Source: Candidatus Aenigmatarchaeota archaeon
GTDB lineage: Archaea; Aenigmatarchaeota; Aenigmatarchaeia; QMZP01; JACQNV01
Direction: 5' to 3'
Length of the DNA: 16,316 bases
Assembly (NCBI GenBank): GCA_016202865.1
Contig: JACQNV010000017.1
Coordinates: 1-16,316 of the forward strand
The notes beneath the pieces were generated by a model, which was not told where the DNA came from, searched no databases, and saw only the letters and a list, made by a program, of their open reading frames with translations. The number at the start of each line of letters is the position of its first letter. The stretch's first letter is position 1. Shown piece by piece: positions 6,943 to 15,268 of the stretch. Made by a program: the position numbers and the translations under genes.

Positions 6943-9900
6943 ATGTATAAGAAAGTTGTCCTTTTAGTAGCTTTCCTTTTTTTTGTAACTATTACTATTC
7001 AACCTGCTGAAGCTTGGTCTTGGGATAATAAAATAACAAGCGCTTCGTGGTCGTTAAGTTCGGCTACCGAGGGCGATTTTGTCACACTAACAATAAAAAC
7101 AGACAGCAGCTTGAATGGGAAATGGGTAAAATTTGATGTTTGGGAAAAGGATTTGATAAGTAACGATGAACATGTTGCCTATGCCGGCGGAACATATGTA
7201 AAAAATGGTGTGGCGACAAAGTCTTGGCAAACAATATGGCAACTAGACGGCTATGGGGATTTTGGATTAAATAACAATCCGGAATATTATTTTGTAGCAA
7301 ATGTTGGGGAATATGAAAGAGACTCTGGCAAACTCTTGGGATTACTATCGGTAAAACAAAAGCCTTGCGCATCAGATGAAGAGAGAGTTGGCAATAAATG
7401 CGAGAAGAAAAAGGAAATAACTTCTATAACATGGTCTAAATCCGCTGTTTATGATGGCGATTCTGTTGATATTACTGTAAAGGCTCAAGGTTTGGATGGA
7501 CAATGGATTGATTTGAAAATATATGAGAGAGAGCCTTGGGGTACCGTTGATACAGGAACCACTTTAAGTGCAAAAGTAAGCAGTGGAACAGCCAAAGCCT
7601 TGTGGAAGGCTAAGTGGGTAAATGATGGCATCGGGCAGAACGATCCGGAGTTTGTTGTAAAAATCACGGTTGGAAGCCAGACCAAGCAATCTGATATAGT
7701 TAAAGTTAGTAAAAAGCCTTGTTCACCAGATGAGACAGAAATAAATGGTGTATGTGTTAAACAAAAAATAGATTCTGTTTACTGGGACAAATCAAGCGTA
7801 TATACTGGCGACAGTGTTAAATCTACTGTTGAGACAAGCGGATTACCAAACAAAGATTTAGAATTAGAGATATGGGAAGATGGATCTGGTAAAAAAGTTG
7901 GCACCTTATACGGCAAGACAGATTCCAATGGAAAACTGACAAAATACTGGACAGCAAAATGGGAGGACGATGGAGCATCAGGCGGGTGGGATCCTGAATA
8001 TTATATTAAAGCAAAATACGGGACATTATACAAAACATCTGGCGATTTGAGTGTTTCAAACAAGTGTAGTTCTGATGAGACCAAGATACAGGGGCGTTGT
8101 GTTAGGCAGGAAATAAAATCAGTCAGCTGGTCTGTATCTGAAGCTAAGGAGGGTGATAAAGTTAAGATAGTAATTGAAACATCTGGCTTGGATGGTCAGC
8201 AAGCCACGATAAAAATTTACGAAGATGACCCGGAAATTTTAGGCGGATCGAATGATTTGATAAGGACAACATCGAAAACAGTAAGCGGAAACAGAGTAGA
8301 GGAAGAATGGGTAACAGAATGGGGTCATGAAGGACCTTTACAAGGTGATCCAGAATATTTTATAAAGGTTGAGATTGGAGGAAAATCAAAAACCTCTGGC
8401 AATTTGAATGTTAGAAACAAATGCGCGTCAGATCAAACTAGAATAAATAACAACTGCGTTAGCGGAGAAATAAAAAATGCTTATTGGAAACACAAATCCA
8501 CAACAGTAAATAGTGGGGATAAAGTTTATCTTGTTGCAGAGACAACACTTCCAGAAAAAACGGAAATTATATTCGATATTTATAGGGATTACCCAACAGA
8601 AGAAAGAAAAAATATCATTAAAGATAATCCAGGATTTTTAACAACTTATATAACAACCCTAAAAAGTTTGGTTGGTTCAGACAGTATAGCAAATATAGAG
8701 TTTGAACCAGAGTGGATAACAAAAAAAGGTTTGTTGGATGAAACGGACCCAACATATATTTTCAAAGCGAGTTTGGGGGAGAAGTATAAGGTTTCTGATC
8801 TTTTGATTGTCAGAAAAAAGTTTGAAGATAAAGCAATATATCCAAATAAGGTATCTCTTTCAGAGTTTCTCAACATGACAGAGGTTTTCTTGAAAGAGAA
8901 GGCTCAAAATCCAATAACCGGCGCTCTATTGCCAAATAAGGGATTTTACATAATTGTTCCAGATCATTTTTCAGAAGAACAAAAGAACGGCATAAAAGAG
9001 GCGCTTCAAAATGTATATAGAAGCCAACTTATGGAGGATATTCCATATAAATTAGATATTTTAGACCAAGTAAAGGAATCTTGTCCAAAAGCGATTGCAT
9101 CAATATTATTCCCTCTTGACACATTAAATTGCATTTCTAATCTGTTTTCGGGGTTGGAGATATATTCAAACCCGCGCCTTCTAGAACCCAAATTCATAAA
9201 ATCAAGCGAAGTCCCTTATTACTGTAGTCAAAACTCAGGGTGGGATGCACAAGTGATAATATTTGGAAACGAAAAAAATAATAATGCTTTCAAATGTTAC
9301 CCCGGTCTTGATAAATCCGAAGTAATGTCTCTACACAATAGCCCTTGGTATACAGGTTATAAAAGTTTAATATTTTACATAGACGATTCAAAAGAAGATG
9401 CTTTGTTATTTGCATATGATGTTTTTTTGTCAAGCTCTGGGTTTACTTTGCTTGAACCCGAAACAGAAGATGATTTCAGATGGGAATATCTTTTATTTGA
9501 TCCGAGGGGGTGCAAGTCTGGAACGACAAACGATTTTAGCTTCAGTGATAGAACAGCAGGAAAAATTGGGTGCGCTTTTGAAGTTGTGATGATTTTGCCT
9601 TGGGGTAAAATAGGCAAGATTGGAAAGTTTGGTGGTTTGGCTGATGATCTATTAAAAGTTGGCGCAAAGAATTCTGATGACATATTGGGTAAACTTGTTC
9701 TGAAATCTGGAAAAGAGGCTATTAATGAAGCTGGGGAAGCGGCAACTAAGAGAGGATTCTATTTAAATCTTAAAAAAGTTATCACACAGAACAAGGACGA
9801 ATTATATAGGATTGCTAAAAACGATCCGAATAAATTTAAAAAGTCTTTGGACATAATTAGAAACTCTGAAATAAAATGGGGTGACAACGCTCTTAAAACT

Positions 9901-12078
9901 TTATTTGGTTTATCGGCCGATGACTCAACTCTGAAGTTTTTAGATAAATATAAAGCAAATCCTAAATTACTCGAAGAGTTTTTAGATCTTACATCTGGGG
10001 GCGACAGAGCAAAACTTCTTGGAGACGCTATTGCAAAAAGAATTGCAAACCTTGACGGAACTGTAAAAATGACTGATGAGGCTGTATCTGGATTAATTAA
10101 AATGGGTAAAACGGTTGTTAAACTTGGGATAGAGATAAGCTATAAAGATGTTTCAGATGGGCTATTGCCAAAACTTGGTAACATATTTGCAGATGGCTCT
10201 ATGAGCCAGAAAATAGAGAAAATAAAAACAGTGTACAAACTTGATGGATTTAAAATAATCTTTAAGGATAGGATAATAGACCCAGATGATGCGAAAGCTG
10301 TTATATTTGGCGAAATTGGATTTGATAATAGCGGAGTTGTAAAAGAAATATTTTTGTCTATTGATGACTTTAGAGAGTATGGAATATATGTTACTAAAGA
10401 AATCATAAGAGATGGGATATTTGTAGAGGAAGCTGGACATTTGGTAATCAATTTGAACCTAGAAAAAATAACCCTAAAACTTGGTAAAGATCCGTCAAAA
10501 TTATGGCCTCTATCAAAAACAGATAAAGAGGTATATAGAACACTGCATGAATATTTAGTAGAAGTTTTCCATAAAGGCAAGCTAACTAAAACCGAAGAAG
10601 AAGCATTTGAAAGAACGGTTAAAGAACTTAAACTCGGTTTGCCCGACACACCAAATCCACAAGCTCTTAGACAAATAGCTAAAAACTATTTAATGTTTGT
10701 TAGATATGGAGAAAAAACAGAAGATACGCTGTTTGCCATTAGATTAGCCGCATTATCCGAGGATTATAAACTTGTTGGCTATGCGGATAAATTAAGAAGT
10801 TTTATAAGAGAGGAGTATCTAAAGCTTGGTGGTAAGAATCTTAATAAAGAAATGGATAAGTTTGACACATTGGTTTCTGAGCTTCGAAAGTTGGGAGAAG
10901 AAGTAAACAAAAATATTTTAGATAATCATGATGTAAGTTTTGTAAAGAAAATTGAGGATTATTTAATAAATAAAAGGGGCCTTGTTTGGGGAGTTCTTTT
11001 ATTGCCTCCTCTTGGAATAGATACCTCTGCTACAGAAGAGTCCACAAACATAATAAATGACTCATCAATCATATCAACACAACCAACATCTACACCGAAC
11101 CCAACAAGAACATGTTCAACTGACGATTTCACATTTTCATGGTCTCAGTGCATAAACGGATGGCAGGCAGGCGTTTATACTAAGAAAGTTGGGGTAGACT
11201 GTGATGGAATATCAACAGATAGCGCGAGACAAGCATGTACAACAATTACATCACAGCCTGTTATTCCTGTAGAACCAACACCTCAACCATCAACTCCTGT
11301 AATACAGCCCCCTCAAGAAACAGATGATAAACAACAAACACCAAATAGCAATCCAATTGTTTCCTCCTCTAAACCCACACAACAGCCGCCTCAAAATACA
11401 CCAACAATAACAAAACCGGAATATGATAGCAAAGCAAAGATAAAAATATACAATAGTTATTCTGCAGATTACAAAGTTAGGATAAATATAATAAGAGATG
11501 GCGCAGCTGTAAAAACAGAGGTTTTAGAACTAGCTAAATTGTCAGATTATGAAACTTTGTGGCTAAACCTAGATTCGGGAAAGTATACTATATCAGTCGA
11601 ATGGGAAAATAAACAAACTGGACTCAAGGATAAAACAAGCCAAGAATTGATATTAAAAAACGGTAGGAACAGGGTTGTGACTTTCAACATAAAAGATTTC
11701 AATCAAGAAAATATACAACAACCCACAAACACGGCGGTTACACAGCCTCAGATACCAAAATTACCAGATTTGGTTGTCGAAGAAATAAAGTTAAAAAAGA
11801 CTACTATCAGATCTGGATCTTATATACCAATCCAATTTACTTTAAGGAATGTGGGGGAAGCAGCAGCCAAAAATATTAAATGGAGGATATCTGATTCTGA
11901 TAGTTCAATAGAAAAGAGCTTAGCTGAAATCCAGCCTGGCGGATTTGTGGTGGTTATAGAGTTTATAAAACTTAGCAGCCTAGGTACTCATAAAATTGAG
12001 ATTATTGTAGACCCAGAAAACAGTATTCTGGAATCAAGAGAGGACAATAAAGAGAGTATTGAAGTGGCTGTTGTATGA
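6943..12078 (+). CDS. Giant secreted modular surface protein: Ig-like repeats, zincin-like region, CARDB (polymorphic-toxin-like layout)
   Basis: 1711 residues. A signal peptide occupies 1-24 (ending PAEA). Five Ig-like modules begin near 31, 158, 274, 389 and 511. Each opens with I-x-S-x-x-W and GD-x-V and closes with a DPEY-type strand. They are joined by linkers whose Cys pairs are always 11 residues apart (C142/153, 260/271, 375/386, 494/505). Residues about 635-870 are alpha/beta; the part around 790-850 weakly resembles S-layer-type domains. A hydrophobic/Gly hinge (about 876-920, LPWGKIGKIGKFGG then LADDLLKVGAK) precedes a helical stretch. At about 1095-1320 a strand-helix unit carries EEAGH (1162-1166), like HEAGH of zincins with the first His replaced, and later HEYLVEVFH (1202-1210). 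A thrombospondin-1-like WSQC knot (C1391, 1403, 1420, 1432), a Pro/Thr/Gln stalk, a beta domain (about 1496-1590) and a CARDB domain (about 1608-1711) follow. No terminal membrane anchor is seen. It is probably an adhesin or contact effector; no activity is established. Confidence 0.85.
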   Translation: MYKKVVLLVAFLFFVTITIQPAEAWSWDNKITSASWSLSSATEGDFVTLTIKTDSSLNGKWVKFDVWEKDLISNDEHVAYAGGTYVKNGVATKSWQTIWQLDGYGDFGLNNNPEYYFVANVGEYERDSGKLLGLLSVKQKPCASDEERVGNKCEKKKEITSITWSKSAVYDGDSVDITVKAQGLDGQWIDLKIYEREPWGTVDTGTTLSAKVSSGTAKALWKAKWVNDGIGQNDPEFVVKITVGSQTKQSDIVKVSKKPCSPDETEINGVCVKQKIDSVYWDKSSVYTGDSVKSTVETSGLPNKDLELEIWEDGSGKKVGTLYGKTDSNGKLTKYWTAKWEDDGASGGWDPEYYIKAKYGTLYKTSGDLSVSNKCSSDETKIQGRCVRQEIKSVSWSVSEAKEGDKVKIVIETSGLDGQQATIKIYEDDPEILGGSNDLIRTTSKTVSGNRVEEEWVTEWGHEGPLQGDPEYFIKVEIGGKSKTSGNLNVRNKCASDQTRINNNCVSGEIKNAYWKHKSTTVNSGDKVYLVAETTLPEKTEIIFDIYRDYPTEERKNIIKDNPGFLTTYITTLKSLVGSDSIANIEFEPEWITKKGLLDETDPTYIFKASLGEKYKVSDLLIVRKKFEDKAIYPNKVSLSEFLNMTEVFLKEKAQNPITGALLPNKGFYIIVPDHFSEEQKNGIKEALQNVYRSQLMEDIPYKLDILDQVKESCPKAIASILFPLDTLNCISNLFSGLEIYSNPRLLEPKFIKSSEVPYYCSQNSGWDAQVIIFGNEKNNNAFKCYPGLDKSEVMSLHNSPWYTGYKSLIFYIDDSKEDALLFAYDVFLSSSGFTLLEPETEDDFRWEYLLFDPRGCKSGTTNDFSFSDRTAGKIGCAFEVVMILPWGKIGKIGKFGGLADDLLKVGAKNSDDILGKLVLKSGKEAINEAGEAATKRGFYLNLKKVITQNKDELYRIAKNDPNKFKKSLDIIRNSEIKWGDNALKTLFGLSADDSTLKFLDKYKANPKLLEEFLDLTSGGDRAKLLGDAIAKRIANLDGTVKMTDEAVSGLIKMGKTVVKLGIEISYKDVSDGLLPKLGNIFADGSMSQKIEKIKTVYKLDGFKIIFKDRIIDPDDAKAVIFGEIGFDNSGVVKEIFLSIDDFREYGIYVTKEIIRDGIFVEEAGHLVINLNLEKITLKLGKDPSKLWPLSKTDKEVYRTLHEYLVEVFHKGKLTKTEEEAFERTVKELKLGLPDTPNPQALRQIAKNYLMFVRYGEKTEDTLFAIRLAALSEDYKLVGYADKLRSFIREEYLKLGGKNLNKEMDKFDTLVSELRKLGEEVNKNILDNHDVSFVKKIEDYLINKRGLVWGVLLLPPLGIDTSATEESTNIINDSSIISTQPTSTPNPTRTCSTDDFTFSWSQCINGWQAGVYTKKVGVDCDGISTDSARQACTTITSQPVIPVEPTPQPSTPVIQPPQETDDKQQTPNSNPIVSSSKPTQQPPQNTPTITKPEYDSKAKIKIYNSYSADYKVRINIIRDGAAVKTEVLELAKLSDYETLWLNLDSGKYTISVEWENKQTGLKDKTSQELILKNGRNRVVTFNIKDFNQENIQQPTNTAVTQPQIPKLPDLVVEEIKLKKTTIRSGSYIPIQFTLRNVGEAAAKNIKWRISDSDSSIEKSLAEIQPGGFVVVIEFIKLSSLGTHKIEIIVDPENSILESREDNKESIEVAVV
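7030..8815 (+). repeat. Five tandem Ig-like protein repeats of about 118 codons
   Basis: The first Cys of successive linkers lies at residues 142, 260, 375 and 494, a period of 115-119 codons. Each linker has the form C-x-x-D-[EQ]...G/N...C. The copies are diverged at both DNA and protein level (repeat 5 most, with an insertion), so this is an old duplication and not a recent expansion. Confidence 0.85.
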
Positions 12079-12905
12079 TATACATTCCTAGGTTTCTAAG
12101 AACATTGGGTTTTGTAGCAGCATTTGGGTTATCTGTTTTAGGGGGCTGCAAAGGCGGCGATGATAAAAAGGCTGCAGCTAACCTATACCAGAGTATTTTT
12201 TCAAGCATATCAGACGATGAACCTGGTCTATTAGATGGAAATTTTCCAACGCTTTATGCTGTTTATTCAAACAATACGAATAACTCGTCTGGTTATGTAG
12301 AGATGGCAACTATACACAGTGCTTTAGCGCCTGGTGAAAGGGTGTCGGGGGTTAAGATAATTGGAAATCAGCTATATTTGAGGGTAGAAGTATCAAACCC
12401 GCTTGCTGCAGCTGCAACTGGTTTTAGTGATAACGGTGGCCCAAAATCACCTGATTATGTTGGAGTTGCTACAGTTAAAGACTCTGCTGGCATGAGATCT
12501 TACATGGAAGACCCGATAACACCATCAGATAGTTTTCGGCAGGCTGGATTTTTCTTCAATACCTCAACTTTACCAAAAACGCTGGATCCTTCAAGACCAC
12601 CGGCAAGAGTTGGCAGCGCCTTCGATCCAAACAATCCAATAAGATCTGGTTTAGCCAGAGTCAATTACGGATCTTTACAGAACCCGGTTCAAGTTAGCCT
12701 TCCGACAGGGGTAGCAGATGTGGATTTATTTATTGAGGGATCGAAGGACAGGATTATAGACTTTAATCCAACACCAAGCGATAGACAGACACTCGAAGCA
12801 CTGCAAAAACACCCAGGTTACGACCCTAGCACTTTAGAAGCAGTTATTATATCAAAACCCACAAGGCTAGATGTAGATCATGCATTGTTTGGATATGATT
12901 TTTGA
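12075..12905 (+). CDS. Lipoprotein of unknown function, translationally coupled to the giant protein
   Basis: 276 residues. Residues 11-24 are hydrophobic and end in VLGGC. This fits a lipobox (Leu at -3, Gly at -1, C25), so the mature protein should be lipid-anchored on the outer face of the membrane. A Gly/Asp/Lys-rich tether follows. The rest contains beta-prone stretches (VKIIGNQLYLRVEVS, VDLFIEG) and a Pro/Asn-rich centre; no family is recognised. Its ATG overlaps the TGA of the 1711-residue gene in the sequence ATGA, indicating one transcript and coupled translation. No separate promoter or strong ribosome-binding site is seen, which supports this start. Coupling suggests a partner role: membrane anchor or assembly factor for the anchorless giant protein or, more speculatively, self-protection. 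NNTNNSSG contains N-glycosylation sequons. Confidence 0.8.
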   Translation: MIYIPRFLRTLGFVAAFGLSVLGGCKGGDDKKAAANLYQSIFSSISDDEPGLLDGNFPTLYAVYSNNTNNSSGYVEMATIHSALAPGERVSGVKIIGNQLYLRVEVSNPLAAAATGFSDNGGPKSPDYVGVATVKDSAGMRSYMEDPITPSDSFRQAGFFFNTSTLPKTLDPSRPPARVGSAFDPNNPIRSGLARVNYGSLQNPVQVSLPTGVADVDLFIEGSKDRIIDFNPTPSDRQTLEALQKHPGYDPSTLEAVIISKPTRLDVDHALFGYDF

Positions 12906-12917
12906 TAGACCACTAGG

Positions 12918-12929
12918 TTTTAATATTTA
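12918..12929 (+). promoter_or_regulatory. TATA-like box before the 670-residue surface protein
   Basis: TTTTAATATTTA is centred about 24 bp before the ATG at 12947, and no Shine-Dalgarno site lies between them. This fits a leaderless transcript starting a new unit after the lipoprotein gene. Confidence 0.5.
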
Positions 12930-12946
12930 CTTATTAACTATATATT

Positions 12947-14959
12947 ATGAAATCAGTAGCCGTATTTGCTTTGGTATTGCTAACCCTAATATTCTTCAGT
13001 ATATCAGCACAAGCAGCTATGCCTACTATAACTATTCACTCGCCTAAAGCTGCAGTATATAATACCACAGGAATACTTATCGATGTTCAGACTAGCATAT
13101 CTGCAAATGTGACTTATACTGTCAATAATGGGCCAAATCTGACATTGTTCACCGATTCTAACAAAGCCAACAGATCAAGCACATTTTATCAGAGTTTTGT
13201 TGACGGATCTAACACACTGAAAGTTTTTGCTACAGATGGGAATGATACTGCTGTTTCTACTGTAAGCCTGACTGTGGATACAGAGATCCCAACCTTGACA
13301 ATAAGAACCCCTGATAATGGGGCTTCCTTTGGCAAACCAAATGTTTTCTTTGAATTTGTGCCTAAGGACAATTTAGCCGCTTCACTTGCATGCGCTTTAA
13401 CCATAAACAATAAGGTAGAAGGAACTATAGATGTACCCAGTGATTTTAGGGGAAGTTTTGATAAGCTCTTGGGCGTTGGAAATTATACTTGGAAGGTTTC
13501 TTGTCAAGATACTGCTAATAATACAATCTCTACAACAAGAACATTGACTGTCCAGCCTAACTGCGGTGTATTTGTTAGGAATCTTACAATAAACAACAAT
13601 AATATCGTCTCCTTTTTGATTGAAAATACAGGGACGATAAATCAGATTGTAGATTACACACTAAAAGTCAACCTCCAGACTGCAGTAATAAATTATACTA
13701 AAATCAATATAACAAAATCTGTTCCTGTCCAAACTGTTTACAACTTCCCGTTGGGTGTCCACCAAGTCGAGGCTGAAGCAAAAACAGACTGCGGAGCCAC
13801 AAGTTTGGAAAAACTAGGCTATGCTAAATCACCAGGAGAGAACACCTCATGTATACTGCCAACAGGCAACCACAACCAGATATCATGTGATACAAACAAA
13901 AGGACTTTAATTCAGTGTCAAAATGGATTGTGGAATGTATACACAAAGGATCCAACTGGATATTGCGCTTCCTGTGGCCACTGTGGTGATGGTACTGTAA
14001 ACTGTGGTGAAACGCAGACCTCCTGCCCACAAGATTTTGGACTTTCTGTGAGTTGTGATTGTACAAATAGGACATTAACACTGGGATTGACACCTAAAAC
14101 AGGCCAGGAATTTTACAATTATTGTAAATCATCATGCAACCTAACATGCTTTTCTGACTCAGACTGTCAGGAAGGCGCGCAGTGTGTGGACTATGGGTGC
14201 TCCCAGAGATCAGGCAGTTGCCTTGTTTCTGTAAAGAACTTTGATTACACGAAACAGCTTAGTGTGAGCAGTGAGGGGTATGCGATTGCAACGATTAAGA
14301 ATACAGGGGTTTTGAATGGGTCTGTTAATGTCAAATTTTTTGTTGATAATTTAGAGAGGGGAAATGTGAGGTTGCCAACAATGATTCCAGGAAAGGAAAA
14401 CTCAACATCCTTCTACTTCAAATTTAACCAACCAGGGTCCAAAACTCTGAAATTAGAGGCCACATCAAGCTGCGGGGCTTTTGACAGGGAGACAGCCAAT
14501 ATCACTGTTTACACTGCAAACACAGTTGGGCCTGGACAATCACAGTCAGTTACAGAGGCTACATTTAGTTCATCGGAGAATGCCACAGTAAATACAACAG
14601 TGGGCCAAGGCAAGGAATTAAAACTTGGTTTACTAAGCAGCCAGCCACAAGTTATAAGGATATCAGTAACCGGCATACCTGAAGAATGGCTGGACTATCC
14701 TAAAATCATAGGCGTTGAAAATGACAGATCTGTTAGGATATTTGTAGACCCTAAGACACCCGGAGATTACAACTTCACTGTTTTTGTAGAAGGCAAGGAA
14801 AAGAATTTCACATTTGCTTCCACGCTCAAGGTTTTAGATAAAGTTCCGGTGAAAAAGCTTGAGACAACGAATATAATGCTGATAATCGTGGTTTTGATAG
14901 CTATATTTTGTGTTGTTGTTTATCTGGGATCCAGGGTTTTGCACAAGGAAGGATTTTAA
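12947..14959 (+). CDS. Membrane-anchored, glycosylation-rich Ig/CARDB-like surface protein
   Basis: 670 residues with type I topology: a signal peptide at 1-23 (ending SAQA) and a C-terminal membrane helix at about 646-662 followed by the short basic tail RVLHKEGF. Two Ig-like domains (about 25-112 and 114-202; the second contains DTANNT) precede a CARDB-like domain (about 204-290, IENTGTINQ). A Cys-rich region spans C302-C425. It includes CGDGTVNCGETQTSCPQD, similar to the CGDG-x-C-x-GE-x-x-x-x-CP repeat of many archaeal and bacterial surface proteins, and an EGF-like run CFSDSDCQEGAQC. A second CARDB-like domain (about 427-520, IKNTGVLNG) and a final beta domain follow. N-x-S/T sequons are unusually dense (ANVTY, INYTK, ENTSC, TNRTL, CNLTC, ENSTS, ENATVNTTV, KNFTF), fitting archaeal N-glycosylation. 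It is probably a cell-envelope or adhesion protein; no enzyme motif was seen. Confidence 0.85.
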   Translation: MKSVAVFALVLLTLIFFSISAQAAMPTITIHSPKAAVYNTTGILIDVQTSISANVTYTVNNGPNLTLFTDSNKANRSSTFYQSFVDGSNTLKVFATDGNDTAVSTVSLTVDTEIPTLTIRTPDNGASFGKPNVFFEFVPKDNLAASLACALTINNKVEGTIDVPSDFRGSFDKLLGVGNYTWKVSCQDTANNTISTTRTLTVQPNCGVFVRNLTINNNNIVSFLIENTGTINQIVDYTLKVNLQTAVINYTKINITKSVPVQTVYNFPLGVHQVEAEAKTDCGATSLEKLGYAKSPGENTSCILPTGNHNQISCDTNKRTLIQCQNGLWNVYTKDPTGYCASCGHCGDGTVNCGETQTSCPQDFGLSVSCDCTNRTLTLGLTPKTGQEFYNYCKSSCNLTCFSDSDCQEGAQCVDYGCSQRSGSCLVSVKNFDYTKQLSVSSEGYAIATIKNTGVLNGSVNVKFFVDNLERGNVRLPTMIPGKENSTSFYFKFNQPGSKTLKLEATSSCGAFDRETANITVYTANTVGPGQSQSVTEATFSSSENATVNTTVGQGKELKLGLLSSQPQVIRISVTGIPEEWLDYPKIIGVENDRSVRIFVDPKTPGDYNFTVFVEGKEKNFTFASTLKVLDKVPVKKLETTNIMLIIVVLIAIFCVVVYLGSRVLHKEGF

Positions 14960-14962
14960 TTT

Positions 14963-15238
14963 ATGGCCAGAATTGAAGTTTATGTTAGTAAAAGGTTGAG
15001 AGATTTTGTTAGAACAGATCCAAAACCACCAACAGCATTGGTTCATATTCTTCAACCAGTTTATGATGCGCTAAAAGATACTGGACCGACTAGAGTGGCT
15101 CGCCCAGGATCAGGTGATTATGAGTTTAATATTTTGAGGGAGGACAAAATTGATGCTGTGGTTAGTGCTATAAACAAATTAAAGGAATATACTGCGAAAG
15201 CTGCTGTTCAAGATCCTGCTCCTCAATCAACTAGTTAA
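14963..15238 (+). CDS. Conserved-looking small hypothetical protein
   Basis: 91 residues with no signal peptide and no membrane segment, so probably cytoplasmic. It starts 3 nt after the stop of the 670-residue gene, and an AAGGAAGGA ribosome-binding-like stretch (14945-14953) lies inside that gene's end, pointing to co-transcription. The opening RIEVYVSKRLRDFVR recalls the beta strand and first helix of ribbon-helix-helix proteins, but the rest does not clearly fit. A second strand (YEFNIL) is followed by a helix (DKIDAVVSAINKLKEYTAK) and a disordered Pro/Ser tail. The family is not recognised. Short length and coupling to a surface gene make it a real but uncertain gene. Confidence 0.65.
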   Translation: MARIEVYVSKRLRDFVRTDPKPPTALVHILQPVYDALKDTGPTRVARPGSGDYEFNILREDKIDAVVSAINKLKEYTAKAAVQDPAPQSTS

Positions 15239-15268
15239 CATATTCACCAAAAATCTCTTTCACACTCT

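Noticed and set aside
10546..10572. HEYLVEVFH read as a classical HExxH zinc-peptidase site
   Set aside because: The spacing is HExxxE and not HExxH. It may contribute ligands but is not the canonical motif by itself.
10140..10649. A 169-codon minus-strand open frame inside the giant surface gene
   Set aside because: It is Ser/Phe/Leu-rich, typical of an antisense shadow, with no promoter or ribosome-binding site. The plus frame shows clear domain structure throughout.
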